This document shows, one piece after another, positions 8,122 to 17,180 of a DNA stretch of 58,819 nt. The notes beneath the pieces were generated by a model. The model saw only the letters and a program-made list of their open reading frames with translations. It did no database searches and was not told the origin of the DNA. Position numbers and translations under genes: made by a program. Position 1 is the stretch's first letter, and each line of letters begins with the position of its first letter. Source of the DNA: an uncultured Thermosynechococcus sp. (GTDB lineage Bacteria; Cyanobacteriota; Cyanobacteriia; Thermosynechococcales; Thermosynechococcaceae). Where the stretch lies: NCBI RefSeq assembly GCF_938074695.1, contig NZ_CALJEM010000029.1, positions 1 through 58,819 on the forward strand, given 5' to 3'.

Positions 8122-9907
8122 CGGGAATGACAACGGGGGTCTCTCCATCGAGACCAAAGGCCGTATGCACCGCCTGCAGTGCCCGCACCCCTTCTGATTC
8201 TGCCACCACACAACTAACGCGAATTTCCGAGGTGGCAATCATCTGAATGTTGATATTCTCGCGGGCAAGGGCAGCAAACATGCGAGCGGCAATCCCCGGT
8301 CGCTGGATCATCCCTACCCCGACAATGCTCACTTTGGCGATCGCCGTATCCACAAGGAGATCACCGTAGCCCAATTTGGCCTGAACCCCCTTGAGAAGTT
8401 CCATAGCTTGCTCAGCATCGGCAGAGGCCACTGTAAAAGCAATATCCCGGGTGATTACCCCCCCCAAGGAGCGCGATCGCTGCGATTGGATAATCATATC
8501 TACGCTAATGGCTGCATCGGCAAGGGTCTGAAAAATTGCTGCCGCCATGCCGGGGCGATCGGGCACATCCCGAATTGCAATCCGCGCCTGCTTTGCATCC
8601 AAGGCAACACCCCGCACCGGTGGGGAGTCAGGGGTCGCTTGGGGGACTGCGGCGGTTGCTTCCACATCAAAGGTTTGGGAGAGGACGGCGATCGCGCGGC
8701 CTGCATCTGCTGCGGCCACTGTACAACTGACATTTACTTCCGATGTGGAGATCATTTGCAGGTTAATCCCCGCCGCCGCCAAAGCTGAAAACATCTGAGC
8801 CGCTACCCCCGGTCGGCCAATCATCCCTGCCCCTGTGATACTCACCTTGGCAATATCGGCATCTACGAGCACCTCCGTTTCTTCGACCCGTGGATGCAAA
8901 CGGGGATAAAAGGCCACGGCAACGGCTTCGGCTTGCTTGAGAACACTCTTTTGCACCGTGAAGGCAATATCATTTGTTTGCCCTTCGTGAATGGATTGGA
9001 TAATCAAATCCACGTCTAGGTTTTGCCGCGCCAGTTCGCCAAAAAGCTGTGCCGCAATGCCGGGGCGATCGGCCACCCGCAGCAGTGCCACCTTTGCCTG
9101 ATCGGTGTCCAGCGCCACACCATCCACGGGTTTACCTAGTTCAAGATTTTCCACAGGACGCGGTGGCCGAGCTGGTGCAATGACTCGTGTGCCAGGCTCA
9201 TCCGTCCAACTGGAGCGCACCACTAAGTCCACACCATAGTTGCGGGCAATCTCTACCGCCCGCGGGTGCAAAACCTTTGCCCCTAGGCTAGCCAACTCCA
9301 GCATTTCATCGCAGGTAATTTCGCTCATCAGTTGGGCATGGGGCACCAGGCGTGGATCGGCAGTCAAAATGCCGGGGACATCGGTGTAGATCTCACAGCA
9401 ATCTGCCCGCAGCGCCGCCGCTATGGCCACCGCCGAGGTATCGGAACCCCCACGCCCAAGGGTGGTCACTTCAAAGTCGGCAGCGGCAGTAATCCCCTGA
9501 AAGCCCGCTACAACCACCACTTGGCCTTCTTTGAGGTGCCGTTCGAGGCGCTGAGTCTCAATGTGGAGAATGCGGGCACGGGTGTGGGCAGGTTCAGTGA
9601 CAATCCCCACTTGTGCGCCAGTGAGGGAGATGGCAGGTTCCCCCAAGGCATGCAGCGCCATTGTCAACAGGGCGATCGCGACCTGCTCCCCCGTCGAAAG
9701 CAGCATATCCATTTCCCGCTGACTGGGGCGATCGCTAATGGCATAGGCCAGTTGCACCAAGCTATCTGTGGTTTTACCCATGGCTGAAACCACCACCACC
9801 ACCTGATGTCCTGCTGCCACCGTTGCTTTGACCCTGCGGGCTACGGCTTGGATGCGCTCGACACTGCCGACGGAGGTACCACCGTACTTTTGTACAATCA
9901 GTCCCAT
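8108..9907 (-). CDS. lysC: Aspartate kinase with four ACT domains
   Basis: Phosphorylates aspartate, the entry to the Lys/Met/Thr/Ile and diaminopimelate pathway. The 599-aa protein starts MGLIVQKYGGTSVGS, the aspartokinase signature, and has the catalytic kinase domain to about residue 240. Two tandem ACT-pair regions follow (residues about 270-420 and 440-595); the duplication shows as repeated RPGIAA/RPGMAA and VSITGAGMIGRPG / VSIVGVGMIQRPG segments. Four ACT domains instead of two is typical of cyanobacteria and suggests concerted feedback by more than one amino acid. It overlaps the transporter gene downstream and diverges from ftsH. Confidence 0.95.
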   Translation of the reverse strand: MGLIVQKYGGTSVGSVERIQAVARRVKATVAAGHQVVVVVSAMGKTTDSLVQLAYAISDRPSQREMDMLLSTGEQVAIALLTMALHALGEPAISLTGAQVGIVTEPAHTRARILHIETQRLERHLKEGQVVVVAGFQGITAAADFEVTTLGRGGSDTSAVAIAAALRADCCEIYTDVPGILTADPRLVPHAQLMSEITCDEMLELASLGAKVLHPRAVEIARNYGVDLVVRSSWTDEPGTRVIAPARPPRPVENLELGKPVDGVALDTDQAKVALLRVADRPGIAAQLFGELARQNLDVDLIIQSIHEGQTNDIAFTVQKSVLKQAEAVAVAFYPRLHPRVEETEVLVDADIAKVSITGAGMIGRPGVAAQMFSALAAAGINLQMISTSEVNVSCTVAAADAGRAIAVLSQTFDVEATAAVPQATPDSPPVRGVALDAKQARIAIRDVPDRPGMAAAIFQTLADAAISVDMIIQSQRSRSLGGVITRDIAFTVASADAEQAMELLKGVQAKLGYGDLLVDTAIAKVSIVGVGMIQRPGIAARMFAALARENINIQMIATSEIRVSCVVAESEGVRALQAVHTAFGLDGETPVVIPDVGK

Positions 9908-10044
9908 GGACGCTCTAAAGAGAATGCTGTCCTATTTTATATTCGGGGGGATGATTCTTGGCCGTGTCTTATCTACTAGGCTAAGGAACTAAAAAAATCG
10001 CTGTTAAACTGGAAATCAGAACTAAATTTCGGAAACGGCTGCCG

Positions 10045-11958
10045 ATGAAATACGCTCAACGCCTTTCCCAACGGCTAAGTCAATTGGCTTTAGTCGTGGG
10101 TCTCTCGTTAGCCCCCACAAACATTGGTTTAGCCCAGTCGAGCAATAACACCGTTTCCTACAGTCAATTTCTCAATGCCCTCAAAGCCGGTGAAGTCAGC
10201 TCTGTGGAACTCTATCAGGAGCAAGGTCTAGCCAAGTTTCGCCGCAAAGATCAGCCAGAACAATCTCCCCCCCACCAGGTGCGGCTCTTTGATCGCAACC
10301 CTGAATTAATTCAACTCCTGCGCCAAGCAAGTTCCCGTCATAACACGGCGGTGCGGGTGGTTCCCTCAGGCAGTGATGGGGCGGTTATCGGCGTCATTTC
10401 CAACTTGATCCTGGGCTTTGTGCTACTGATTTTGTTCTTGATGATTTTGCGACGAGTCAGTAATGCCCCCGGCGGCCCTGGGCAGATTCTCAACTTTGGT
10501 AAATCGCGTGCCCGCTTCCAGATGGAAGCCAAAACAGGAGTGACATTCGAGGATGTGGCCGGGATTGAAGAGGCCAAGGAAGAGCTGCAAGAAGTGGTAA
10601 CTTTCTTGAAAAACTCAGAGAAATTTACCGCCATCGGGGCGCGTATTCCCAAAGGGGTGCTCCTGATTGGCCCCCCAGGGACGGGGAAAACGCTCCTAGC
10701 CAAGGCGATCGCCGGCGAAGCGGGGGTTCCCTTCTTTTCGATTTCTGGTTCTGAATTTGTGGAAATGTTTGTGGGCGTCGGTGCCTCCCGCGTGCGGGAT
10801 TTGTTCAAAAAGGCCAAGGAAAATGCGCCCTGTTTGGTGTTTATTGATGAAATTGATGCGGTCGGCCGCCAACGGGGTACTGGCATTGGCGGTGGGAATG
10901 ACGAGCGAGAACAAACCCTCAACCAACTGCTCACAGAAATGGATGGTTTTGAGGGGAATACAGGGATCATTGTGATTGCCGCAACCAACCGCCCCGATGT
11001 CTTGGATGCTGCTCTCCTGCGCCCCGGCCGCTTTGACCGTCAAATTACCGTTGATTTGCCCAGTTACAAGGGGCGCTTGCAAATTCTCCAAGTGCATGCC
11101 CGTGACAAAAAAATTGCACCCGAAGTGTCCTTGGAGGCGATCGCCCGCCGTACCCCCGGTTTTTCCGGAGCCGAATTGGCCAACCTACTCAATGAAGCCG
11201 CAATCCTCACCGTTCGGCGCCGCAAACCCGCCATTACCAATACTGAAATTGAGGATGCGATTGATCGGGTAACCATTGGCATGACCCTCACTCCCCTCCT
11301 CGATAGCAAGAAAAAGTGGCTCATTGCCTACCACGAAGTGGGTCACGCCCTGTTGATGACCCTCTTGAAACACGCAGATCCTCTCAATAAAGTGACCATT
11401 ATTCCCCGCTCCGGTGGCGTTGGCGGTTTTGCTCAGCAGATTTTTGATGAGGAACGGGTAGATAGTGGCCTTTATACCCGTGCCTGGCTCCTAGATGAAA
11501 TCACGATTCTATTGGGGGGACGGGCTGCCGAGGTGGAGATTTTTGGCGATGCCGAAGTCACTGTTGGTGCCAGTAGTGACTTGCAAGCGGTGGCCAATCT
11601 GGCGCGGGAAATGGTGACTCGCTACGGCATGTCAGATTTGGGACACTTAGCCCTTGAAACACCAAGCAACGAGGTCTTTCTCGGTCGGGATTTGGTGCCC
11701 CGCGCTGAATATTCCGAAGCAGTGGCCGTGCAAATTGACCGCCAGGTTCGCGAGATTGTGATGCACTGCTATGAAACCGCTCGCAAACTCATCCGCGAGC
11801 ATCGGGCAGCCATTGATAAGCTGGTGGAACTCATCCTAGAAAAGGAAACCATTGACGGGGACGAGTTTCGCGCCTTGGTGCGGCAATATACCACCTTGCC
11901 CATCAAAGAACCCGCGTGGAAGGCAACAGCTACACCGGCGGTGTCCCAACCGTCCTAG
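10045..11958 (+). CDS. ftsH: ATP-dependent zinc metalloprotease FtsH
   Basis: Membrane AAA+ protease that degrades damaged membrane proteins; in cyanobacteria FtsH complexes remove photodamaged D1. The 637-aa protein has an N-terminal signal/anchor segment (residues 12-30), a second membrane helix (about 114-135), Walker A GPPGTGKT (209-216), the AAA second region of homology and the zinc motif HEVGH (430-434). All catalytic residues are intact. Which of the four cyanobacterial paralogues it is cannot be settled here. The histidine kinase gene starts 11 bp after its stop. Confidence 0.96.
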   Translation: MKYAQRLSQRLSQLALVVGLSLAPTNIGLAQSSNNTVSYSQFLNALKAGEVSSVELYQEQGLAKFRRKDQPEQSPPHQVRLFDRNPELIQLLRQASSRHNTAVRVVPSGSDGAVIGVISNLILGFVLLILFLMILRRVSNAPGGPGQILNFGKSRARFQMEAKTGVTFEDVAGIEEAKEELQEVVTFLKNSEKFTAIGARIPKGVLLIGPPGTGKTLLAKAIAGEAGVPFFSISGSEFVEMFVGVGASRVRDLFKKAKENAPCLVFIDEIDAVGRQRGTGIGGGNDEREQTLNQLLTEMDGFEGNTGIIVIAATNRPDVLDAALLRPGRFDRQITVDLPSYKGRLQILQVHARDKKIAPEVSLEAIARRTPGFSGAELANLLNEAAILTVRRRKPAITNTEIEDAIDRVTIGMTLTPLLDSKKKWLIAYHEVGHALLMTLLKHADPLNKVTIIPRSGGVGGFAQQIFDEERVDSGLYTRAWLLDEITILLGGRAAEVEIFGDAEVTVGASSDLQAVANLAREMVTRYGMSDLGHLALETPSNEVFLGRDLVPRAEYSEAVAVQIDRQVREIVMHCYETARKLIREHRAAIDKLVELILEKETIDGDEFRALVRQYTTLPIKEPAWKATATPAVSQPS

Positions 11959-11969
11959 GCAAGGAGGCG

Positions 11970-14117
11970 ATGGTGAGCCATGAGCGGCAGGAAGTCCGTC
12001 ACCTCTTAGTCCTCGAAGACAGTGAGGGACGGCGACCCATTTTGCTAGAAGCAGCCACCTACTCCATCGGTCGTGATCCCACAAACTCAATTGTGCTGCA
12101 CTCCAAGACGGTCTCCCGGCAGCACGGGATTTTGTTGCGGGTGACGAGTCCGGAGACCAATAGTCATCTTTTTCGCCTTATTGATGGCAATTTGCAGGGC
12201 AAGCGGAGTACCAACGGCATTCTCGTCAATGGGCAGCGGATTGTTGCCCATGATTTGCGCAGTGGCGACATGATTGTCTTTGGGGGGGAGGTGCGGGCCC
12301 GCTACCTAACCCTGACCAACATGACCGATGAGGAGTTTGAGGATTTTTGCCGCAGCACCGATGTGCTGGGATTTCTCTCCAAAAGCACGAATCCCTTTGC
12401 GACGCTGGTGCCCCCTGGCGAGACCAATCTTGAGAATTTTAGTGAAGCGGCCTTAGTGCGCTTGGCCTCCTATCCTGAGTTGACGCCCAACCCGATTTTA
12501 GAAGTGGATCTCGAGGGGAAGGTGACGTATCTCAATCCAGCCGCACTGATGCAGTTTCGCGATCTACAGCAGCAGAAATTGACTCATCCTCTGTTGTTGG
12601 GATTGCCGGAACTGGCACGCTACATGAAGCAAACCCAAGAAAAAGTCCATGTGCGGGAGGTGGAGTACCAAGGGCGCATCTACGAGCAATCCATTCACTA
12701 CATCTATGAAAGTGAACTCATCCGCAGCTATGTTATGGATGTTACAGATCGCAAGCGAGCTGAGGAACAACTGCGCAACCAAGCCCGCCGCGAAGCCATC
12801 ATTAACCGCATTATTCAGGCCATGCGCACTACCATGGTGGCGGCAGAAGTCCTGCAAATTACCGCCGACTTGCTGCTAGAAGCCCTGGGTTCAACCCTGT
12901 GCCTCATTACCCAAACAGCAGCACCCGATACGCTCACCTACGCCACCCGTCCCCAAGTCCTCCATCTACCTGAGTCTTTAATTACCCTCAACCAGCGGGC
13001 GATCGCCTTCTTTGAACCAGCCCTCAGCAACGGCGAACAGGTGGTTTTGGCTACCAGTTGTCCCGATTTACCGCAGCCACTGCAAACAGATCTGAGAATC
13101 TCAGACGTGAATGCCTTGGTGATCACCCCTTTGATTTACCTTGGCCAACTCCTAGGACAAATTAGCCTTTTAGATTGCGAATGGGAGCCGACTGAAGCAA
13201 CATCCATTTCGCCAAATCATCCCCAGCTCTTCCGGCAAACCCTGCCCAAATCATGGACAGCCGAGGATTTAAGCCTTGTGAAAACCATTGCCGATCAGTG
13301 TGCCCTTGCCATTCATCAAGCCCAGCTTTACCAGCAGGTACAAGAACTCAATGCCGATTTAGAGCGACAGGTGCGTGCCCGTACGGCTGAACTGGAGCAG
13401 AAAATGCAGGAACTGGAGCGCCTCAATGCCATTAAAGACGATTTCTTGAGCACTGTTTCCCACGAATTGCGCACGCCCATGGCCAATATGAAAATGGCCA
13501 TCTATATGCTAAAGCAATTTGCCACCGACGATCGCCAGAAACGCTACCTTGATATTCTCGCCCATGAGTGCAACCGCGAAACGGAACTGATCAATGATTT
13601 GCTGGATCTGCAACGCCTAGAGGCAGGGCGCAGCCAGATTCAACAGGAGGTGATTGATCTCGACAGTTGGCTGCCCTCAGCCCTCGAACCCTTCCATAAC
13701 CGCATGCAACAGCGGCAGCAATCCCTTGAGATTGTGCGCCCTCCCACTTTGCCACCTCTCCTCTCCAACCGCCATGCTTTAGCCCGCATCTTGGCAGAGT
13801 TACTCAACAATGCCTGTAAGTACAGCCCTGCTGGAGCGCAGATTGTTGTCCGTTTTGAGCCAATCGGGGGCGATCGCCTGCAAATTCAAGTGAGTAATCC
13901 CTCAGAGATTCCCGGTGAGGAACTGCCGCGCATCTTTGAAAAGTTTTATCGCATTCCCAATGCGGATCCGTGGCAACAGGGGGGCACAGGTTTAGGCCTC
14001 GCCCTCACCCAAAAACTCGTGGAGCAATTGCAGGGTGAAATTAGCGCCAGCAGTGAAGCGGGCATGACCACCTTTACCCTCAGCCTACCCACTGCGTCAG
14101 GTGATCCCGCTGCCTGA
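11970..14117 (+). CDS. FHA-PAS-GAF sensor histidine kinase
   Basis: A 715-aa soluble-looking kinase. Residues about 30-110 are an FHA domain with the phosphothreonine-binding signatures GRD (34-36), SRQHG (49-53) and STNG (80-83). A PAS-like segment (about 165-255), a GAF-like domain (about 275-450) and a coiled coil follow, then a HisKA domain with SHELRTP and His498, and an HATPase domain with ELLNNACKYSP and GGTGLGLAL. No membrane helix is evident. The ATG at 11970 follows a strong AAGGAGG site, although the frame is open further upstream into ftsH. The cognate regulator is not adjacent. FHA at the front of a histidine kinase suggests docking to Ser/Thr-phosphorylated partners. Confidence 0.9.
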   Translation: MVSHERQEVRHLLVLEDSEGRRPILLEAATYSIGRDPTNSIVLHSKTVSRQHGILLRVTSPETNSHLFRLIDGNLQGKRSTNGILVNGQRIVAHDLRSGDMIVFGGEVRARYLTLTNMTDEEFEDFCRSTDVLGFLSKSTNPFATLVPPGETNLENFSEAALVRLASYPELTPNPILEVDLEGKVTYLNPAALMQFRDLQQQKLTHPLLLGLPELARYMKQTQEKVHVREVEYQGRIYEQSIHYIYESELIRSYVMDVTDRKRAEEQLRNQARREAIINRIIQAMRTTMVAAEVLQITADLLLEALGSTLCLITQTAAPDTLTYATRPQVLHLPESLITLNQRAIAFFEPALSNGEQVVLATSCPDLPQPLQTDLRISDVNALVITPLIYLGQLLGQISLLDCEWEPTEATSISPNHPQLFRQTLPKSWTAEDLSLVKTIADQCALAIHQAQLYQQVQELNADLERQVRARTAELEQKMQELERLNAIKDDFLSTVSHELRTPMANMKMAIYMLKQFATDDRQKRYLDILAHECNRETELINDLLDLQRLEAGRSQIQQEVIDLDSWLPSALEPFHNRMQQRQQSLEIVRPPTLPPLLSNRHALARILAELLNNACKYSPAGAQIVVRFEPIGGDRLQIQVSNPSEIPGEELPRIFEKFYRIPNADPWQQGGTGLGLALTQKLVEQLQGEISASSEAGMTTFTLSLPTASGDPAA

Positions 14118-14148
14118 TAAAATAGGGTGCTAACGTTCTTAGGGTGCT

Positions 14149-15237
14149 ATGACCCTTTCGCGAGTCGCTTTAAGTAGCCTACAGCAAGATCTGGATCAGT
14201 TAATTCGTCGCTTAGACAGTGTGCCCCACGGCGACGTAATTTACCAAGCCCTGCAACTGTTTCTCGATATTGCCGACGAGGAACTCGAACGACTGGATTG
14301 GAAGATTTTGCGTTCCTGCCTGCGGGACATGCACCAAGCCCTACGGGTCTTTGCCCCCTATCGCCATACCCGCAAAATTTCGATCTTTGGCTCCGCCCGA
14401 ACTCCCTCCACGTCGCCAGTCTATGAAATGGCGGTGCACTTTGCCCAAGCGGCGAGTGCCATGGGGTTTATGATTATCACGGGTGCCGGGGGCGGCATTA
14501 TGGAGGCGGGGAATAAAGGGGCGGGTCCCAATCAATCCTTTGGCCTCAACATTGAACTGCCCTTTGAACAGGGTGCTAATCCCTATATTGAAGGCGATCC
14601 GCGCCTGATTCACTTTAAGTACTTCTTTACGCGCAAGCTCTTTTTGCTCAAAGAAACCGATGCCATTGCCGTTTTCCCCGGTGGCTTTGGCACCCAAGAT
14701 GAAGCCTTTGAATGCTTGACCCTCTGCCAAACGGGCAAAGCTCCCCCCAAACCCCTGGTCTTGATGGATGTTCCCGGTAGCAGCTACTGGCAGCACTGGG
14801 ATCGGTTTATTCGCGAAGAACTGGTGGCCAGGGGATTGATTAACGCCGAAGATCAGGAACTCTATCGCATCTGCACCAGTGTAGAAGAAGGCTTAGCCCA
14901 CCTGAGTGGCTTCTATCGTGTCTATCACTCTAGCCGCTATGTGGGCGATCGCTTGGTGCTGCGGTTGAATCAAGACATTAGTGAGGCTGCTTTGACAGAA
15001 CTCAATCGCGATTTTCAAGATATTCTTGTGTCGGGGCAGATTGAACGCACAGAACCCCTGCCGCGGGAAGTGGAAGACGAGCAACCCATTAACCGCCCTG
15101 CCCTGACGCACACGCTCCATTTGCCGCGATTGATCATGCACTTTAATCAGCGGGATTATAGTCGCCTCTACCAACTGATTTATCGCCTCAATGGCTTTGC
15201 CACAGCGGAGGCGACATACCATCCTGAGCGCAAGTAG
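14149..15237 (+). CDS. LOG family protein (TIGR00730-like), extended C-terminus
   Basis: A Rossmann-fold protein of the LOG/lysine-decarboxylase-like family. Signature motifs GGGIMEA (114-120) and PGGFGTQDE (177-185) are present. LOG enzymes release free cytokinin-type bases from nucleoside monophosphates, or act as general nucleotide 5'-monophosphate phosphoribohydrolases. At 362 aa it is longer than the roughly 190-aa core, with a helical N-terminal extension (1-75) and a C-terminal extension of about 110 residues. It begins 31 bp after the kinase gene, so ftsH, the kinase and this gene may form one transcription unit. Substrate unknown. Confidence 0.85.
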   Translation: MTLSRVALSSLQQDLDQLIRRLDSVPHGDVIYQALQLFLDIADEELERLDWKILRSCLRDMHQALRVFAPYRHTRKISIFGSARTPSTSPVYEMAVHFAQAASAMGFMIITGAGGGIMEAGNKGAGPNQSFGLNIELPFEQGANPYIEGDPRLIHFKYFFTRKLFLLKETDAIAVFPGGFGTQDEAFECLTLCQTGKAPPKPLVLMDVPGSSYWQHWDRFIREELVARGLINAEDQELYRICTSVEEGLAHLSGFYRVYHSSRYVGDRLVLRLNQDISEAALTELNRDFQDILVSGQIERTEPLPREVEDEQPINRPALTHTLHLPRLIMHFNQRDYSRLYQLIYRLNGFATAEATYHPERK

Positions 15238-15300
15238 GCGATCGCCATTCGATTGCATTAGATTGCAGTTTTTCATCACCTTTAGTCAAGATACACGCCC

Positions 15301-16596
15301 ATGATCGAACGCTATACCCTTGCCCCCATGGGGAATCTTTGGACCGATGCCTACAAATTCAAAACATGGCTGGATGTTGAGATTGCAGTTTGCGAGGCCC
15401 AAGCGGAACTGGGGCATATTCCCCCTGAGGCAGTGGCCGAAATCAAAGCTAAAGCCAAGTTTGACCCCCAACGGGTGGCTGAGATTGAAGCGGAGGTAAA
15501 GCACGATGTCATTGCCTTCCTCACCAATGTCAACGAGAATGTGGGTGATGCCGGGCGCTACATTCACCTTGGGCTAACCAGTTCCGATGTTTTAGACACC
15601 GGTTTGGCGCTGCAATTGGTGGCCAGTCTGACCTTGATTCAAGAACAGTTGGAGTATCTCATTCAGGCGGTGCGCCACCGCGCCCAAGAACATCGCTATA
15701 CGGTGATGGTGGGACGCAGTCATGGAATTCACGCCGAGCCAATTACATTTGGTTTCAAGCTGGCGGGTTGGCTGGCGGAGCTGCTGCGCCATCGCGATCG
15801 CCTGTGTCAATTGCAGCGAACCGTGGCGGTGGGCAAAATTTCGGGCGCTGTGGGCACCTATGCCAATGTGGATCCGCGCGTAGAGGCGATCGCCTGCCAA
15901 AAACTGGGACTGCAACCGGATACCGCTTCAACCCAGGTCATTTCCCGCGATCGCCATGCCGACTATGCCCAGACCCTTGCCCTGTTGGGGGCAACTCTTG
16001 AGCGCTTTGCCGTTGAGATTCGCAATCTGCAGCGCACCGATGTTCTAGAAGTGGAGGAATTTTTCTCTAAAGGACAAAAAGGCTCCTCCGCCATGCCCCA
16101 CAAACGCAATCCCATTCGGTCTGAACGGCTGACGGGGTTGGCGCGGGTACTGCGGGGCAATGCCTTGGCGGCTCTGGAAAATGTTGCCCTCTGGCATGAG
16201 CGGGATATTTCCCACAGTGCCGTGGAGCGGGTGATTTTGCCCGACAGCTCGATTCTTGCCCACTTTATGTTGGTGGAAATGACGGACTTGGTGCAAACCC
16301 TACAGGTCTATCCGGAGAATATGCGCCGCAATATGAATTGCTACGGCGGTGTGATCTTTAGTCAGCGGGTGCTCTTGGCACTGGTGGAGAAGGGTCTAAG
16401 TCGCGAAGCCGCCTACGCCTTGGTGCAAAAACACGCCCACGCCGCGTGGAATCAACCCAATGGGGATTTTGCCGCCAACCTTAAGGGGGACCCTGAGATT
16501 CGGCGCTACCTTACACCAGAGGAACTCGAAGCTTGCTTTAACCCTGAACATCACCTCAAGCACCTAGAGGAAATCTACCAGCGGTTGGGGATTTAA
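15301..16596 (+). CDS. purB: Adenylosuccinate lyase
   Basis: Catalyses two fumarate-releasing steps in purine synthesis (SAICAR to AICAR, adenylosuccinate to AMP). The 431-aa protein has the aspartase/fumarase-family signature GSSAMPHKRNP (from residue 261), the catalytic TSSDVLDTG segment near residue 97 and GRSHGIHAEP near 139. Length is normal. Its last 33 bp overlap the convergent pyrE gene on the opposite strand. Confidence 0.96.
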   Translation: MIERYTLAPMGNLWTDAYKFKTWLDVEIAVCEAQAELGHIPPEAVAEIKAKAKFDPQRVAEIEAEVKHDVIAFLTNVNENVGDAGRYIHLGLTSSDVLDTGLALQLVASLTLIQEQLEYLIQAVRHRAQEHRYTVMVGRSHGIHAEPITFGFKLAGWLAELLRHRDRLCQLQRTVAVGKISGAVGTYANVDPRVEAIACQKLGLQPDTASTQVISRDRHADYAQTLALLGATLERFAVEIRNLQRTDVLEVEEFFSKGQKGSSAMPHKRNPIRSERLTGLARVLRGNALAALENVALWHERDISHSAVERVILPDSSILAHFMLVEMTDLVQTLQVYPENMRRNMNCYGGVIFSQRVLLALVEKGLSREAAYALVQKHAHAAWNQPNGDFAANLKGDPEIRRYLTPEELEACFNPEHHLKHLEEIYQRLGI

Positions 16597-17166
16597 TTGA
16601 GCCGAATTGAGATAGGCTGCAAGGTCACTAACTCGAAAAAGCGATCGCAGGGGTACCCCCTGAGCCGTCAAGGCGGCTTCCCCGCCCGCCTGGCGATCCA
16701 CAATGGCAAGGACTTCATTAACAACGTAACCCGCCTCTTGAAGACGTAAAACGGCCTTGAGGGCAGAGCCGCCGCTGGTGATCACATCCTCCAGCACCGT
16801 GACTACCGCCCCTTGGGGCAAGGGGGGGCCTTCAATAAAGCTCATCGTGCCGTGGCCTTTGGCTTCCTTGCGTACAATCAGCGCCGCCCGATCCTGCCCC
16901 TGCAAATTGGAGAGCACGCTCACGGCCACCACCAAGGGGTCTGCCCCAAGGGTAAGACCCGCCACTGCCACTGCTTCCGGAGCTAATTGCTCCAAGAAGA
17001 GTCGCCCCACAAGGTAAGCGCCCCGCGCCGAGAGGGTCACAGGTTTGCAGTTAATGTAGTATTGGCTTTTTTGGCCAGAGGCAAGGATAAAGTCACCGCT
17101 GCGGTAAGCATCGCGGCAAAGAAGCGCCAAGAGTTCCTGACGCAGCTCAGGCAGAGACTCGTTCAT
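16564..17166 (-). CDS. pyrE: Orotate phosphoribosyltransferase
   Basis: Makes orotidine 5'-monophosphate from orotate and PRPP. The 200-aa product from the ATG at 17166 has the PRPP-binding motif VLEDVITSGGSAL and the KGHG active-site loop (RKEAKGHGTM). Upstream codons remain open to 17214, but the MNESLPELRQ start is the natural one. It lies 15 bp downstream of cysS on the same strand, and its 3' end runs 33 bp into purB in the opposite direction, beyond a simple stop-stop overlap. Confidence 0.95.
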   Translation of the reverse strand: MNESLPELRQELLALLCRDAYRSGDFILASGQKSQYYINCKPVTLSARGAYLVGRLFLEQLAPEAVAVAGLTLGADPLVVAVSVLSNLQGQDRAALIVRKEAKGHGTMSFIEGPPLPQGAVVTVLEDVITSGGSALKAVLRLQEAGYVVNEVLAIVDRQAGGEAALTAQGVPLRSLFRVSDLAAYLNSAQLNPQPLVDFL

Positions 17167-17180
17167 GATTGACTCCAAAT

